A DNA stretch of 18,758 nucleotides from Fervidifonticultor_A tertius (GCA_031459235.1 JAVKIY010000056.1:1-18758); one strand, 5' to 3'. Counted from the first letter of the stretch, positions 1 through 7,356 are shown. Numbers and translations: made by a program. Notes: generated from the sequence alone by a model not told the origin.

Positions 1-426
1 CCGCTGCTCAAGATGTACACGTTGGGGCACACGTTCGTGCCGCCCGGCATCCACGCGGGCGGGTTGCGCTACCACGGCGACGCGCCGCTGCTGTGCCTGC
101 TCGTGCACCACAAGGTGATCGAGGCGGTGGCCTACCCGCAGCGCGCGGTCTTCGATGCCGCGCTGCAGTTCGCCCGCACCGAGGGGATCATCCCGGCGCC
201 CGAGGCCGCCCACGCGGTGCGCAAGGCGATCGACGAGGCCGTCGAGGCCAGGCTGAGCGGCAGGCCGAAGGTCATCCTGTTCGGGCTGTGCGGGCACGGC
301 CACTTCGACCTGTCCGCCTACGAGGCGCACCTGGCGGGCCGGCTCGAGGACTTCGCCTACCCGCAGGAGGCGGTGGAGCGGGCGATGCGTGAGCTGGCGC
401 CGCTGCAACCCCCGGTGCCGATCTAG
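1..426 (+). CDS. trpB: Tryptophan synthase beta chain, TrpB2-like (3' fragment)
   Basis: The window opens inside this gene; 141 C-terminal residues are visible and the frame is open to base 1. TrpB condenses indole with an activated serine to give tryptophan, using PLP. The fragment contains the TrpB2-like stretches GHTFVPPGIHAGGLRYHG (from about residue 8), FARTEGIIPAPEA and GLCGHGHFDLSAY. The GHGHFD motif is typical of the TrpB2 branch (classical TrpB1 has a GRGDKD-like version). Its TAG stop lies in a palindromic CTAG that also supplies the stop of the convergent permease gene, so the two genes overlap tail to tail by four bases. TrpB2 enzymes often lack a partner TrpA, and some archaeal ones use O-phosphoserine; whether this one does cannot be told. 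The family call is firm, the subtype likely. Confidence 0.9.
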   Translation, partial: PLLKMYTLGHTFVPPGIHAGGLRYHGDAPLLCLLVHHKVIEAVAYPQRAVFDAALQFARTEGIIPAPEAAHAVRKAIDEAVEARLSGRPKVILFGLCGHGHFDLSAYEAHLAGRLEDFAYPQEAVERAMRELAPLQPPVPI

Positions 427-1379
427 GCCCGCACCTCCTGCCGCTGGAACAAGATGTAGGCGTAGGCGAACAGCAGGATCACCGCCGCGATCAACGCGGT
501 GAACTGCGGCCACGCTAGCACCAGGCTCTGCCACAGGGGCAGCATCGTGCCCCGCACCGCGCCCTCGAGCTGCGTAATCAGCACCGGCCCGAGCGCGCGC
601 ACGTCCGGGTTGAGCAGCGCGAGCACCGTCTCCGAATAGAGCGTGTTCGGCGACAGCCGCGAGAGGAACAGCTGGACCTGGACCAGGGCCAGCTCGTTCT
701 CCGTGCCCCCCCGCATGACCACGAGCGCCGCGACGTTGGAGAGCAGCCGCACGACGATCTCCCAGAAGACCGCGAAGAACAGCCACACCGCCAGCGTCGC
801 CATCGCGGAGGTGGCGGGCTGGCGGTAGGTGACCGAGAAGAGCATCGCCAGGGCCATCCAGACCCCGCCATAGGCGAGCGTGGCCAGCAGGAAGAACAGG
901 CCGCGGCCCACCTCGCGCGCCTCGGGAATCACGCCGAGCCGGAGGATGCCGAGCCCGGTCACCAACAGCCACAGCCCCAGCAGCGTCGTGGCCATCGTGA
1001 GCAGCCCGGCGACGAACTTGCCCATCAGCACCGCGTCGCGGTAGATCGGCTGGGCCAGCAGCCGGCTCATGGTGCGCCGGTTGTACTCTCCGTTGACCGC
1101 GTCGAAGGCGAGCGCGATGCCGGTGAGCGGGATCAGGAACCCCATGAACGCCACGAACGAGGGCAGCGGGTCCTGCGAGGTGGTCAGCAGCTTCAGGTAG
1201 ATGAACGGATCCTCGCCGACGGTCTGGCGGAGGCTCTGGGCCGCAGCGTAGACCGTCGCGACCGCCACCACCAGGATGAGCCCCTCGAGGATGCGCATGC
1301 GCACGCTCGAGAGGTGGTCGGCGTACTCCTTGAGGACGACCGCCCACAAGCCCGTCCAGGGCGAGCCTTCACGCTTCAC
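423..1379 (-). CDS. ABC-2 type transporter permease
   Basis: This is the membrane subunit of an ABC exporter. About six hydrophobic segments are visible after a short cytoplasmic N-terminus; the first begins near ILEGLILVVAVATVYAA. A long extracytoplasmic loop follows, then a region around FDAVNGEYNRRTMSRLLAQP, which matches the conserved cytoplasmic stretch of NosY/ABC-2 permeases (family knowledge). I choose the GTG start at 1379 because an AGGAGG Shine-Dalgarno lies six bases upstream. It gives 318 residues and an 11-base overlap with the upstream ATPase, implying translational coupling. An upstream ATG at 1412 would add 11 residues but lacks as good a ribosome site. The substrate is unknown; the partner NEW3 protein suggests envelope or export work. 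Confidence 0.85.
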   Translation of the reverse strand: MKREGSPWTGLWAVVLKEYADHLSSVRMRILEGLILVVAVATVYAAAQSLRQTVGEDPFIYLKLLTTSQDPLPSFVAFMGFLIPLTGIALAFDAVNGEYNRRTMSRLLAQPIYRDAVLMGKFVAGLLTMATTLLGLWLLVTGLGILRLGVIPEAREVGRGLFFLLATLAYGGVWMALAMLFSVTYRQPATSAMATLAVWLFFAVFWEIVVRLLSNVAALVVMRGGTENELALVQVQLFLSRLSPNTLYSETVLALLNPDVRALGPVLITQLEGAVRGTMLPLWQSLVLAWPQFTALIAAVILLFAYAYILFQRQEVRA

Positions 1380-2307
1380 CGCGGGCCTCCTGGAAGTACC
1401 GCGCGTAGACATCGTCGAGGCTGACGCGCTCGAAGGTCAGCTCCAACAGCTCGCCGCCCTCCCCGACCACGCGGCGGGCCACCTCGCTGCGGCAGTCGCG
1501 CGAGGCCTCCAGCAGATAGCGGCCGCCGCGCACGGGCGTCACGCGCACCACGCCTGGCACCGCGGCCAGCAGCCGCTCGAGCCCGTCGCGCCTGGCCTCG
1601 ACGTTGATCCGGTAGCTCCCGCCGAGTACCCGCTCGCTCAGCGCCTCGAAGGTGCCCTCGAGCACCATCTTGCCCTTGCGGAACAATCCCACCCGGTCGC
1701 AGACGGCCTGCACCTGATGCAGCAGGTGCGACGAGAGCAGGACCGTGATGCCGTCGGCCTTCAGGCCCCGGATCATGCCCAGGAACTCGTGGGCGGCCTC
1801 GGGGTCCAGCCCGATGGTCGGCTCGTCGAGGATCGCGATCTGCGCCCGCTTCATCAGCAGCTCGCCGAGCCCCAACCGCTGGCGCATGCCGCGCGAGAAC
1901 GTGCCGACCGGCCGGTCCACGACGTCGCGCAGGCCCATGCGCTCCATGACCTGCTCGATGAGCCGGTCGGCCTCCGCCCGGTCGATGCCGTTGAGGCGCG
2001 CCGTGTAGCGAAGGTTCTCGCGCGCCGTCAGTTCGTCGTAGAAGCCGACGGAGTCGGGCAGGTAGCCGACCCGCCGCTTCACCTGGAGCGGGTGGCGAAG
2101 GGGGTCGTAGCCCAGCACGCGGGCCGTGCCCGCGGTGGGCTCGGTGAGCCCCAGGATCATCAGGATCGTGGTCGTTTTGCCCGAGCCGTTGGGGCCGAGC
2201 AGCCCGAAGACCTCGCCCGCCTGCAGCCGCAGGTTCAGGTCGTCGACGGCCGTGAGGTCGCCGTAGCGCTTCGTGAGGCCCTGGGTCTCGATGACCGCTT
2301 CGTTCAT
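1369..2307 (-). CDS. ABC transporter ATP-binding protein
   Basis: This 312-residue cytoplasmic ATPase powers the adjacent permease. It shows Walker A (GPNGSGKTT, about residue 38), the ABC signature as FSRGMRQR (a degenerate form common in ABC-2 exporters), Walker B (IAILDEPTIGLDP) and the H-loop histidine in LLSSHLLHQVQ. A C-terminal tail of about 90 residues follows, as in the CcmA/NatA/NosF group. The ATG at 2307 is preferred because it starts just before the conserved IETQGLTKRYGD and overlaps the stop of the upstream NEW3 gene by four bases (ATGA). The gene order secreted protein, ATPase, permease indicates one transcript and one complex. The substrate is not known. Confidence 0.9.
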   Translation of the reverse strand: MNEAVIETQGLTKRYGDLTAVDDLNLRLQAGEVFGLLGPNGSGKTTTILMILGLTEPTAGTARVLGYDPLRHPLQVKRRVGYLPDSVGFYDELTARENLRYTARLNGIDRAEADRLIEQVMERMGLRDVVDRPVGTFSRGMRQRLGLGELLMKRAQIAILDEPTIGLDPEAAHEFLGMIRGLKADGITVLLSSHLLHQVQAVCDRVGLFRKGKMVLEGTFEALSERVLGGSYRINVEARRDGLERLLAAVPGVVRVTPVRGGRYLLEASRDCRSEVARRVVGEGGELLELTFERVSLDDVYARYFQEARGEA

Positions 2308-3491
2308 CGTCGTCCGTAGCGCGAGACCACCAGGCCCAGCACGACCACTGCCACGGCGATCACGCCGATGCCCACGATGCCCCACAGTGCGGTGGTGAAC
2401 ACGGTCACGCGGTAGTCGGCCGACGTGGACACGTCGCCGGCGGAGGCGCGCAGGGTCAGCACGTAGTCGCCGGCGATCGCCTTCTGCGAGGGCCGCACGA
2501 ACGCCGTGACCTCCTGCTCGCCGGTGCGGGCCGCGATCTCAGCGATTCGCGCGGGCTCGAACCGGACGGTCCACCCCGACGGTTCGAACGCCGAGACCTC
2601 GACGTTGCGCGCCGGAGCCGTGCCGCGGTTGCGCACCAGAATCTTGATCGCGGTCTCCTGGCCGACGTACGCCCGGCCGGAGAGGCGGCCCTCCGGCGTC
2701 GTGATTGACAGGTCGGGCCGCCCGGTCACCTCGAGCGTGAGCTTGGTGTCGGCCCGGGCCTCGCCCGCGCCGGCGCGGACCGTGACCTCGTAGGTGCCCG
2801 CGGCGACGTCCTGGGGCAGCGAGATCTCGGTGTCGATCTCGCGCGACTCACCGGCTTTCACCGGCAGGCTCGTGACCTGCTGGCTGCCGAACGCCGGGGT
2901 GAAGGTCACCTGGAAGCCGCGCGGCGTCTGCGCGTCCAGGCTGACCAGCAGGTCCTGGTCGCCGTCGTTCTTCAGCGTGAGCCGGTAGCGGAAGCTCGAG
3001 CTCCCCGGCCCGCGCAGGACCGGCAGCTCCGCGGTCAGCGTGAGCCGGCTCGGCGCGACCTGTCCGAACGTCAGGGCCACGGGCAGCGTCGCCTGTCCGT
3101 CCTGCCCGCGAGCCGTCAGGACGAAGCGGAACGTCCCCCGGCGCGCGGCGGCCGGCGGGTCGAAGCGCGCGCTCAGCGTGGCCTCCTGATCGGTCCCGAC
3201 CGCCACGGCGCTGATCGGCCGCCCGCCGCCCTGGAACGTCACGCGCCAGCCGGGGCTGGTCTCGGCGACCGCCAGGTTGACGACCTGGGGGGGGAGGCCA
3301 TAGTTCCGCACGGTCAGGGTCAGCGTCACCGGCTCGCCCTGGCGCACGGTCTGGCTCGGATAGGGCGTGGACAGGCCCAGGCCCCGATAGGCGGGGCTGG
3401 ACTCCGGCGCCGGGGCCGCGGCGGCCGGGCCGGCCAGCACCAGCGCGGCCACGGTGCTCACGACGAGCAGACGTACCACGAACTGAGGCAT
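2304..3491 (-). CDS. Secreted NEW3-type beta-sandwich protein with C-terminal membrane anchor
   Basis: This 395-residue protein has an N-terminal signal peptide (hydrophobic core VVRLLVVSTVAALVLAG, then an Ala-rich cleavage zone) and a C-terminal transmembrane helix near WGIVGIGVIAVAVVVLGLVV ending in positive residues. It should face outside with a short cytoplasmic tail. Between them lie three repeated Ig-like beta-sandwich units of about 110 residues, each with the pattern of NEW3/CARDB-type domains (G-V-T-L-x-N-x-G, then W-x-V-x-F-x-P, then AGxY-x-L-x-x-A). Such proteins often sit next to ABC-2 exporters; their role is not established. The ATG at 3491 is chosen because GGAGGT lies seven bases upstream. 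An ATG at 3506 overlaps that ribosome site and is unlikely. The gene is first in the operon, 71 bases from a sigma70-like promoter. Confidence 0.8.
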   Translation of the reverse strand: MPQFVVRLLVVSTVAALVLAGPAAAAPAPESSPAYRGLGLSTPYPSQTVRQGEPVTLTLTVRNYGLPPQVVNLAVAETSPGWRVTFQGGGRPISAVAVGTDQEATLSARFDPPAAARRGTFRFVLTARGQDGQATLPVALTFGQVAPSRLTLTAELPVLRGPGSSSFRYRLTLKNDGDQDLLVSLDAQTPRGFQVTFTPAFGSQQVTSLPVKAGESREIDTEISLPQDVAAGTYEVTVRAGAGEARADTKLTLEVTGRPDLSITTPEGRLSGRAYVGQETAIKILVRNRGTAPARNVEVSAFEPSGWTVRFEPARIAEIAARTGEQEVTAFVRPSQKAIAGDYVLTLRASAGDVSTSADYRVTVFTTALWGIVGIGVIAVAVVVLGLVVSRYGRR

Positions 3492-3561
3492 GCCGTACAC
3501 CTCCATGGACCTCTCTCACTCGGACCAGACGATGAGGACGCCCTCTCCGGTTCCGGCAATC

Positions 3562-3591
3562 TATTTAGGGGCCTCGGGCCGGCGATTGCAA
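3562..3591 (-). promoter_or_regulatory. Sigma70-like promoter of the NEW3/ABC operon
   Basis: On the minus strand, TTGCAA (3591-3586) and TAAATA (3567-3562) are separated by 18 bases. Transcription would start near 3555, giving a leader of about 64 nt before the ATG at 3491. This AT-rich -10 stands out in a very GC-rich intergenic stretch. It is inferred by eye only. Confidence 0.5.
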
Positions 3592-3613
3592 GACCGTTTC
3601 CACGGCGCCGGGG

Positions 3614-4228
3614 TCAGCAGGGCGGGTTGTTGATGACGATGGGCGCGTTGTAGTCGTAGTAGTCGAAGATCAGGGTGCCGCGCTCGCTTTGGATCTCCAT
3701 GCGCTTGGGGAGCGTGATCGCGGGATCGATATAGTACTTCAACTGCGAGCGCCGGCCCTGGGCCTCCACCGTCATCAGGTATGTCTGTGTGGGCACCCCG
3801 TCGAGGATCTGGCGGTCGCCGCGGGTGACCGTTACCGTGCCCTCGCGCCGCGCGCTCGGGTCGGCATCGGCCCGACTCGGGCCCGGCGCTGATGTGCCGC
3901 CCGGGAGCCGGCTGCACTGCGTGCCCTGCTGCACCCAGGTCCCGATGCCCTCCAAGATGTACATCTGCTGGACGGCGCCGCCGGCGCCAATTGTCATCTG
4001 TGTGCGATCTGGCCCGGCGCTGCTGATGATGATCGGCGCGACGCTCTGCCCCGCCAGCGTCATTCGGGCTCGCCACGTCCGCAACGCGTTGAACTTCTCC
4101 AGCGCCGCCTGCAGCTCCGCGATCGCGGCCGGGTCACCCTGGAACGCGGCCGCCGGCGCGGCCGGCACTGCGGGAGCGGCCGCCAGCGCGATGGCCACGA
4201 CCAGGCATACGATCCACGACCTGGGCAT
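3614..4228 (-). CDS. Secreted LolA/LppX-like hypothetical protein
   Basis: This 204-residue exported protein has a clear signal peptide (MPRSWIVCLVVAIALAAAP, followed by an Ala/Pro-rich stretch). The mature part starts with a helix (AIAELQAALEKFNALRTWRARM) and continues as beta-strand-rich sequence ending in FDYYDYNAPIVINNPPC. That architecture, including a final YDYN-x-P strand, resembles outer-membrane lipoprotein-sorting (LolA) and LppX/LprG lipid-binding folds, so a hydrophobic ligand or envelope role is possible. This is a fold-level guess. There is no lipobox, although Cys residues at about 104 and at the C-terminus could form a disulfide. GGAGGT seven bases before the ATG supports the start. 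It lies upstream of the NEW3/ABC operon in the same direction, but that operon has its own promoter. Confidence 0.6.
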   Translation of the reverse strand: MPRSWIVCLVVAIALAAAPAVPAAPAAAFQGDPAAIAELQAALEKFNALRTWRARMTLAGQSVAPIIISSAGPDRTQMTIGAGGAVQQMYILEGIGTWVQQGTQCSRLPGGTSAPGPSRADADPSARREGTVTVTRGDRQILDGVPTQTYLMTVEAQGRRSQLKYYIDPAITLPKRMEIQSERGTLIFDYYDYNAPIVINNPPC

Positions 4229-4262
4229 TGAGAGGACCTCCGGGGGTCCGCCGCACGAGATG

Positions 4263-4284
4263 CGACAGCAGTTTCGACAGCAGT
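4263..4284. repeat. 10-bp tandem direct repeat upstream of the LolA-like gene
   Basis: CGACAGCAGT occurs twice (4263-4272 and 4275-4284) with a 12-base period, 35-56 bases upstream of the start at 4228, next to the only A/T run in this intergenic stretch (TAAAAAG). The spacing of just over one helical turn could suit a regulator or be chance. The rest of the 4229-4420 gap shows nothing recognisable. Confidence 0.5.
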
Positions 4285-4420
4285 AAAAAGTTCTGACGCG
4301 GCCCCGGTGTTCCCTGCAACGCCCCGGGGGACGGCCTGCTGCGGCGCTGCGGCGAGCGCCCGCCGTCCCCCTCTGCCGGACCGCGGGCCGATGATCGGTC
4401 CGCGGGCTCTCGCGGGCCTC

Positions 4421-5092
4421 TCAGGCGGCGCGGACGCGGACGCGGCGCGCGACCTCGCGGCCGATCGCCCGGATCTGCTGGTCGACCTGCACCGTGAGGG
4501 GGCCGTCCACCGGCCCGACCTCGCGAACCAGCACACTCGCACCGGGCAGCACACCGACGGCTGCCAGATGGTCCACGACCGCGGCGTCCTCCTCGGGGAT
4601 ACTGACCACCACCACCCGATCCCAGACGTCGAACCGGTCGAGCGTCGGCGCGGCGTCCGGGACCGCGTGCGCGCCGTCACGCGGGATGGGCCAGCCGTGC
4701 GGGCATGTCTGGGGATACCCCAGGACCTCGTCCAGGCGGGCTTCCACCTCGGGGCTGATGACGTGCTCGAGCTTGCACGCCTCGGCGTACACCAGCCGCA
4801 GGTCGAGCCGCAGGATGTCGGTCAGCAAGCGCTCCGCCAGTCGCAGCCGGCGCACGACCCGGGTCGCGGTCTCGAGCCCGCTCGACGTGAGGCGGTAGCC
4901 GCCCCCGGCGCCGGAGCGGAGCAGTCCCTGACCCTCCAGGCGCTTGAGCATCTCGTAGGAAGACGGCGCGGATACCCCCATGTAGTCGGCGACCTTCGAG
5001 ATCGTCACCGGCGGCGCGGCCTGCGCTACCGTGTACACCGCCTTGAGGTACATCTCCATGCGCTCGGTCTTCGCGATATCGTGGACGGTCAT
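4421..5092 (-). CDS. DtxR/IdeR-family metal-dependent repressor
   Basis: This 223-residue cytoplasmic regulator has the N-terminal winged helix (ISKVADYMGVSAPSSYEMLKR), a dimerisation/metal domain and a C-terminal SH3/FeoA-like domain (about 150-223), the usual DtxR length. Aligning from memory to C. diphtheriae DtxR, the primary metal-site residues Met10, Cys102, Glu105 and His106 correspond to Met14, Cys106, Glu109 and His110. Cys at this position favours iron sensing over MntR-type manganese sensing. Two ancillary-site ligands (His79, His98) appear replaced by Leu83 and Tyr102. The ATG at 5092 overlaps the stop of the upstream fur-like gene (ATGA). It likely represses itself and the iron-uptake genes through the boxes at 5558 and 5738. 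Confidence 0.9.
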   Translation of the reverse strand: MTVHDIAKTERMEMYLKAVYTVAQAAPPVTISKVADYMGVSAPSSYEMLKRLEGQGLLRSGAGGGYRLTSSGLETATRVVRRLRLAERLLTDILRLDLRLVYAEACKLEHVISPEVEARLDEVLGYPQTCPHGWPIPRDGAHAVPDAAPTLDRFDVWDRVVVVSIPEEDAAVVDHLAAVGVLPGASVLVREVGPVDGPLTVQVDQQIRAIGREVARRVRVRAA

Positions 5093-5547
5093 CGACGGCA
5101 CTCCCCGCAGACCCCCCGGAAGACCAGGTCCACGCCGGTGACCCAGAAGCCGCGGCGCTGGTCGGGCGGCAGGTCGAGCGGCGGCGCCGCGAACTGCACG
5201 TCGCGCACCCGTCCGCAGCGGGTGCACACCATGTGGTGGTGGGGGCGAGGGTTGGGACAGAAGCGCGCGCTCCCGGTACCGAGGTCCAGCGCCCGGATCG
5301 CGCCGATCTCTACCAGCTCGTGCAGCACGGCGTACACCGTCCGCAGGGAGAGCGTCGGCATCTCCGCGCTGGCCCTGCGGTGCAGGACCTCTGCCGAGGG
5401 GTGTTCGAGGTTGCCGTCCAGCAGGCGGCAGACGATGGCTCGCTGCGGAGTGAGCCGGCGCCGGTGCTGGCGCAACTGGGCCTCCAGGCCGTTGGGGCGG
5501 GAAGCGCCCTCGGTCGTGCGCACGCCCGGGCGTGCCAGGGTGGCCAT
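5089..5547 (-). CDS. Fur-family transcriptional regulator
   Basis: This 152-residue protein has a Fur winged helix (RLTPQRAIVCRLL, then HPSAEVLHRRA and SLRTVYAVLHELVEIG) and a C-terminal dimerisation/metal domain. Structural zinc would be held by two CxxC pairs, Cys108/Cys111 and Cys147/Cys150, as in Fur, PerR and Zur; His103-105 supply the HHH regulatory ligands. Whether it senses iron, peroxide or zinc is not decidable by motif, but coupling to a DtxR-type gene and proximity to a ferric importer favour iron or peroxide. The ATG at 5547 follows an AGGCAGG-type ribosome site and starts at a normal Fur length. The frame stays open upstream to an ATG at 5679, but that would translate through the operator-like box. 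Confidence 0.9.
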   Translation of the reverse strand: MATLARPGVRTTEGASRPNGLEAQLRQHRRRLTPQRAIVCRLLDGNLEHPSAEVLHRRASAEMPTLSLRTVYAVLHELVEIGAIRALDLGTGSARFCPNPRPHHHMVCTRCGRVRDVQFAAPPLDLPPDQRRGFWVTGVDLVFRGVCGECRR

Positions 5548-5557
5548 AGCCTGCCTT

Positions 5558-5571
5558 TGAGGATACCCTAA
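5558..5571. promoter_or_regulatory. DtxR-type operator just upstream of fur/dtxR
   Basis: TGAGGATACCCTAA (plus strand) lies 11 bases before the fur ATG. It matches the box at 5738-5751 at 12 of 14 positions and resembles the DtxR/IdeR consensus half TTAGGTTAGCCTAA. The position suggests autoregulation of the fur-dtxR pair. Confidence 0.5.
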
Positions 5572-5737
5572 GGCCGGCACTGCCGCAACCGCGATCTGGC
5601 TGGCACCTAACAGCGATTGTTCGAGGCCAGCTCTGATGTCGAAAACCCGCTCCCAGTCTTGATTTCCGGCGTTAGGCACTAGCAGCTCGCCCGTCCCGGA
5701 CAGACCGTGTTCCGAAAGGTCTTCCTCAACTCAAGAA

Positions 5738-5751
5738 TAAGGATAGCCTAA
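5738..5751. promoter_or_regulatory. DtxR-type operator cut off from the iron-uptake operon by an IS
   Basis: TAAGGATAGCCTAA matches the DtxR/IdeR consensus TTAGGTTAGCCTAA at 12 of 14 positions and is an imperfect palindrome (TWAGG-N4-CCTWA form). It sits in an AT-rich patch (TAAATAAG follows) typical of a promoter. If the insertion sequence at 5769-7324 is removed, this box lies about 45 bases upstream of the iron-binding-protein ATG, so it was probably the operator of that operon. Confidence 0.55.
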
Positions 5752-5768
5752 ATAAGTGGACCGCCTAG

Positions 5769-5781
5769 GAGCGTGTCCGAG
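5769..5781 (+). repeat. Left terminal inverted repeat of the IS
   Basis: GAGCGTGTCCGAG, preceded by CTAG (5765-5768). It is the transposase 3' end of the element. About 120 bases of non-coding IS sequence follow before the transposase stop at 5901. Confidence 0.85.
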
Positions 5782-5900
5782 GATTGGCTTTGAATACTGA
5801 TTTCAATTTTGGCATCGCGGCTTACTCCCCGTGCGGCTTGGTGGATTCGGAGGCTCTGAGCTGCGTGACGCTCTGGGGCAGCACCTGGGCTCCTATGCCC

Positions 5901-7262
5901 CTACCCCATCGCCAACGCCCTTCGGACCTGCCGTTCGGCCCCGAAGAGCTTGCAGAGGTTGTGCACGGTCGCGACCAGCACCCATTCCGCCCGCACCTTG
6001 CGCAGGCCTCGCAGCAGGAAGCGCTGGAAGCCGCGTGCGGCTTTGATCTGGCCCACCACCGGTTCGGCGATCGCTTTGTGCAGCCGGTAGACGGCTCGTC
6101 CCGCTTTGGTCCGCAGCTTGCGCCGCATGCGGTCCTGGCCCGAGAGGTGCTGGGGGATCCGCCCGCGAGGGGCGGGCGGGATGCGGTCGGTATGCTTGAC
6201 CTTCTCGGGCGGGACCAGCGCGTCGATGCCCGCGACCTGGAGCGTGTGGAGATTGGCCGCGCTGTGGTAGCCGGCGTCTGCGGTCAGCCGCGCGGGTGTG
6301 CCGACCGTGGCCTGAAGGGTTTCGAGTATCGACGGCAGATGCGGACTATCTGGAGCCTGCGCTGTCACCGTGGTGATTACGATGATCTGGTGGGCACGGT
6401 CGACGACCAGTTGCGCGTTGTAGGCCTGGGCGAAGGAACCATCCGCCATCTTCATGATGCGCGAGTCGGGATCAGTGAAGTTGTATTGATCCCGATCGCG
6501 CGGCGTCTCCCGGGGCGGCGCCGGTGCACGCCCCCGCTGCGAGCGCTGCGCGTCACGCTCGGCCCGCAGGCGCTCCGCGCGGTGCCGCGCCTCGGCCTCC
6601 AGGGCGGCCTTCGCCTCGCGAATCTTGCGCAGCCGGTCTTCCCGCCGTCGCAGTTCCGCGGGCAGCTCGTCGCCGCTGACGTCGGGGCCGTACCGGGCGT
6701 CGTCCGCCGTATCGGCTTCTTCCGCGCGTCGCAGCAGCGCCGCCACCTCGGCCGCCCGGCGGGCCTCCTCCGCGCGCATCCGGCCATAGCTCATCGCTTT
6801 GTGCTTGCTGGCATTGGCCCGGACCTTCGTCCCGTCCAGCGCCACATGCCCCAGCTTCACCAGGCCGGCCTTCCGGGCCAGGGTCAGCACCTGGTTGAAC
6901 AGCGCCTGCAGCGCGTCGAGGTGGCGCTTGCGAAAGTCGCTGATCGCGCGAAAGTCTGGGGCATTCCCCGCAGCCAGGACGCGAAAGGCCACGTCCTCCT
7001 GGAGCCGCCGCGCGATGCGCCGCGAGGCGTACACCCCCTGAGAGTACGCGTACAGCAAGACCTTGACCAGCATCGCCGGGTGGTACGGCGGGCCGCCACG
7101 CAGTTCGTCTTCATACACCGCCTCGATCGCGCTGAGATCGAAGCTGTCCACCAGGTCGCCGATGAAATACGCAAGGTGCCCTTCGGGAAGCCACTCCCGG
7201 AGCGACGGCGGGAGAAGCAGCAGTTGGTCTGGGCTGTAGGGACGATACTCTTTGGTCGGCAT
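5901..7262 (-). CDS. IS1182-family DDE transposase
   Basis: This 453-residue transposase begins with the family-typical YRPYSPDQLLLLPPSLREWL, followed by the N-terminal domain with HPAMLVKVLLYAYSQGVYASR. The DDE catalytic acids are recognisable in VALDGTKVRA (first Asp), LTADAGYHS (second Asp) and IAEPVVGQIKAARGF (Glu). Between the first two lies a long Arg/Glu/Ala-rich, probably coiled-coil insert, which IS1182 members usually have. The frame is uninterrupted, so the enzyme may be active. It is transcribed away from the iron-uptake operon. The start at 7262 is the first ATG in frame and has only a weak GAGGG ribosome-like site. Confidence 0.92.
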   Translation of the reverse strand: MPTKEYRPYSPDQLLLLPPSLREWLPEGHLAYFIGDLVDSFDLSAIEAVYEDELRGGPPYHPAMLVKVLLYAYSQGVYASRRIARRLQEDVAFRVLAAGNAPDFRAISDFRKRHLDALQALFNQVLTLARKAGLVKLGHVALDGTKVRANASKHKAMSYGRMRAEEARRAAEVAALLRRAEEADTADDARYGPDVSGDELPAELRRREDRLRKIREAKAALEAEARHRAERLRAERDAQRSQRGRAPAPPRETPRDRDQYNFTDPDSRIMKMADGSFAQAYNAQLVVDRAHQIIVITTVTAQAPDSPHLPSILETLQATVGTPARLTADAGYHSAANLHTLQVAGIDALVPPEKVKHTDRIPPAPRGRIPQHLSGQDRMRRKLRTKAGRAVYRLHKAIAEPVVGQIKAARGFQRFLLRGLRKVRAEWVLVATVHNLCKLFGAERQVRRALAMG

Positions 7263-7311
7263 GGACAGAGATTCGCCCTCAACTCATTGAACGCCTGTCC
7301 GGGAGCGATTT

Positions 7312-7324
7312 CTCGGACACGCTC
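7312..7324 (-). repeat. Right terminal inverted repeat of the IS
   Basis: CTCGGACACGCTC, the exact complement of the left end, followed by CTAG (7325-7328). The transposase start codon is 50 bases inside. Confidence 0.85.
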
Positions 7325-7356
7325 CTAGGAGAGACCGTGCCTTGTGGAGGTGGCAG

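Larger units (their letters stand above)
5769..7324 (-). mobile_element. IS1182-like insertion sequence, apparently intact
   Basis: The element is 1,556 bp and carries one transposase gene on the minus strand. Perfect 13-bp terminal inverted repeats (GAGCGTGTCCGAG at the left; its complement at 7312-7324) bound it, with further imperfect similarity inward. A CTAG tetranucleotide flanks both ends (5765-5768 and 7325-7328), consistent with a 4-bp target duplication. Removing the element and one CTAG restores a continuous upstream region for the ferric importer. Identical ends and an unbroken transposase suggest a recent insertion. Confidence 0.85.

Noticed and set aside
5784..7328. A 514-codon open frame on the plus strand across the insertion sequence
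   Set aside because: It is antisense to a clear IS1182 transposase, its translation has no recognisable domain, and long antisense frames are expected at this GC content.
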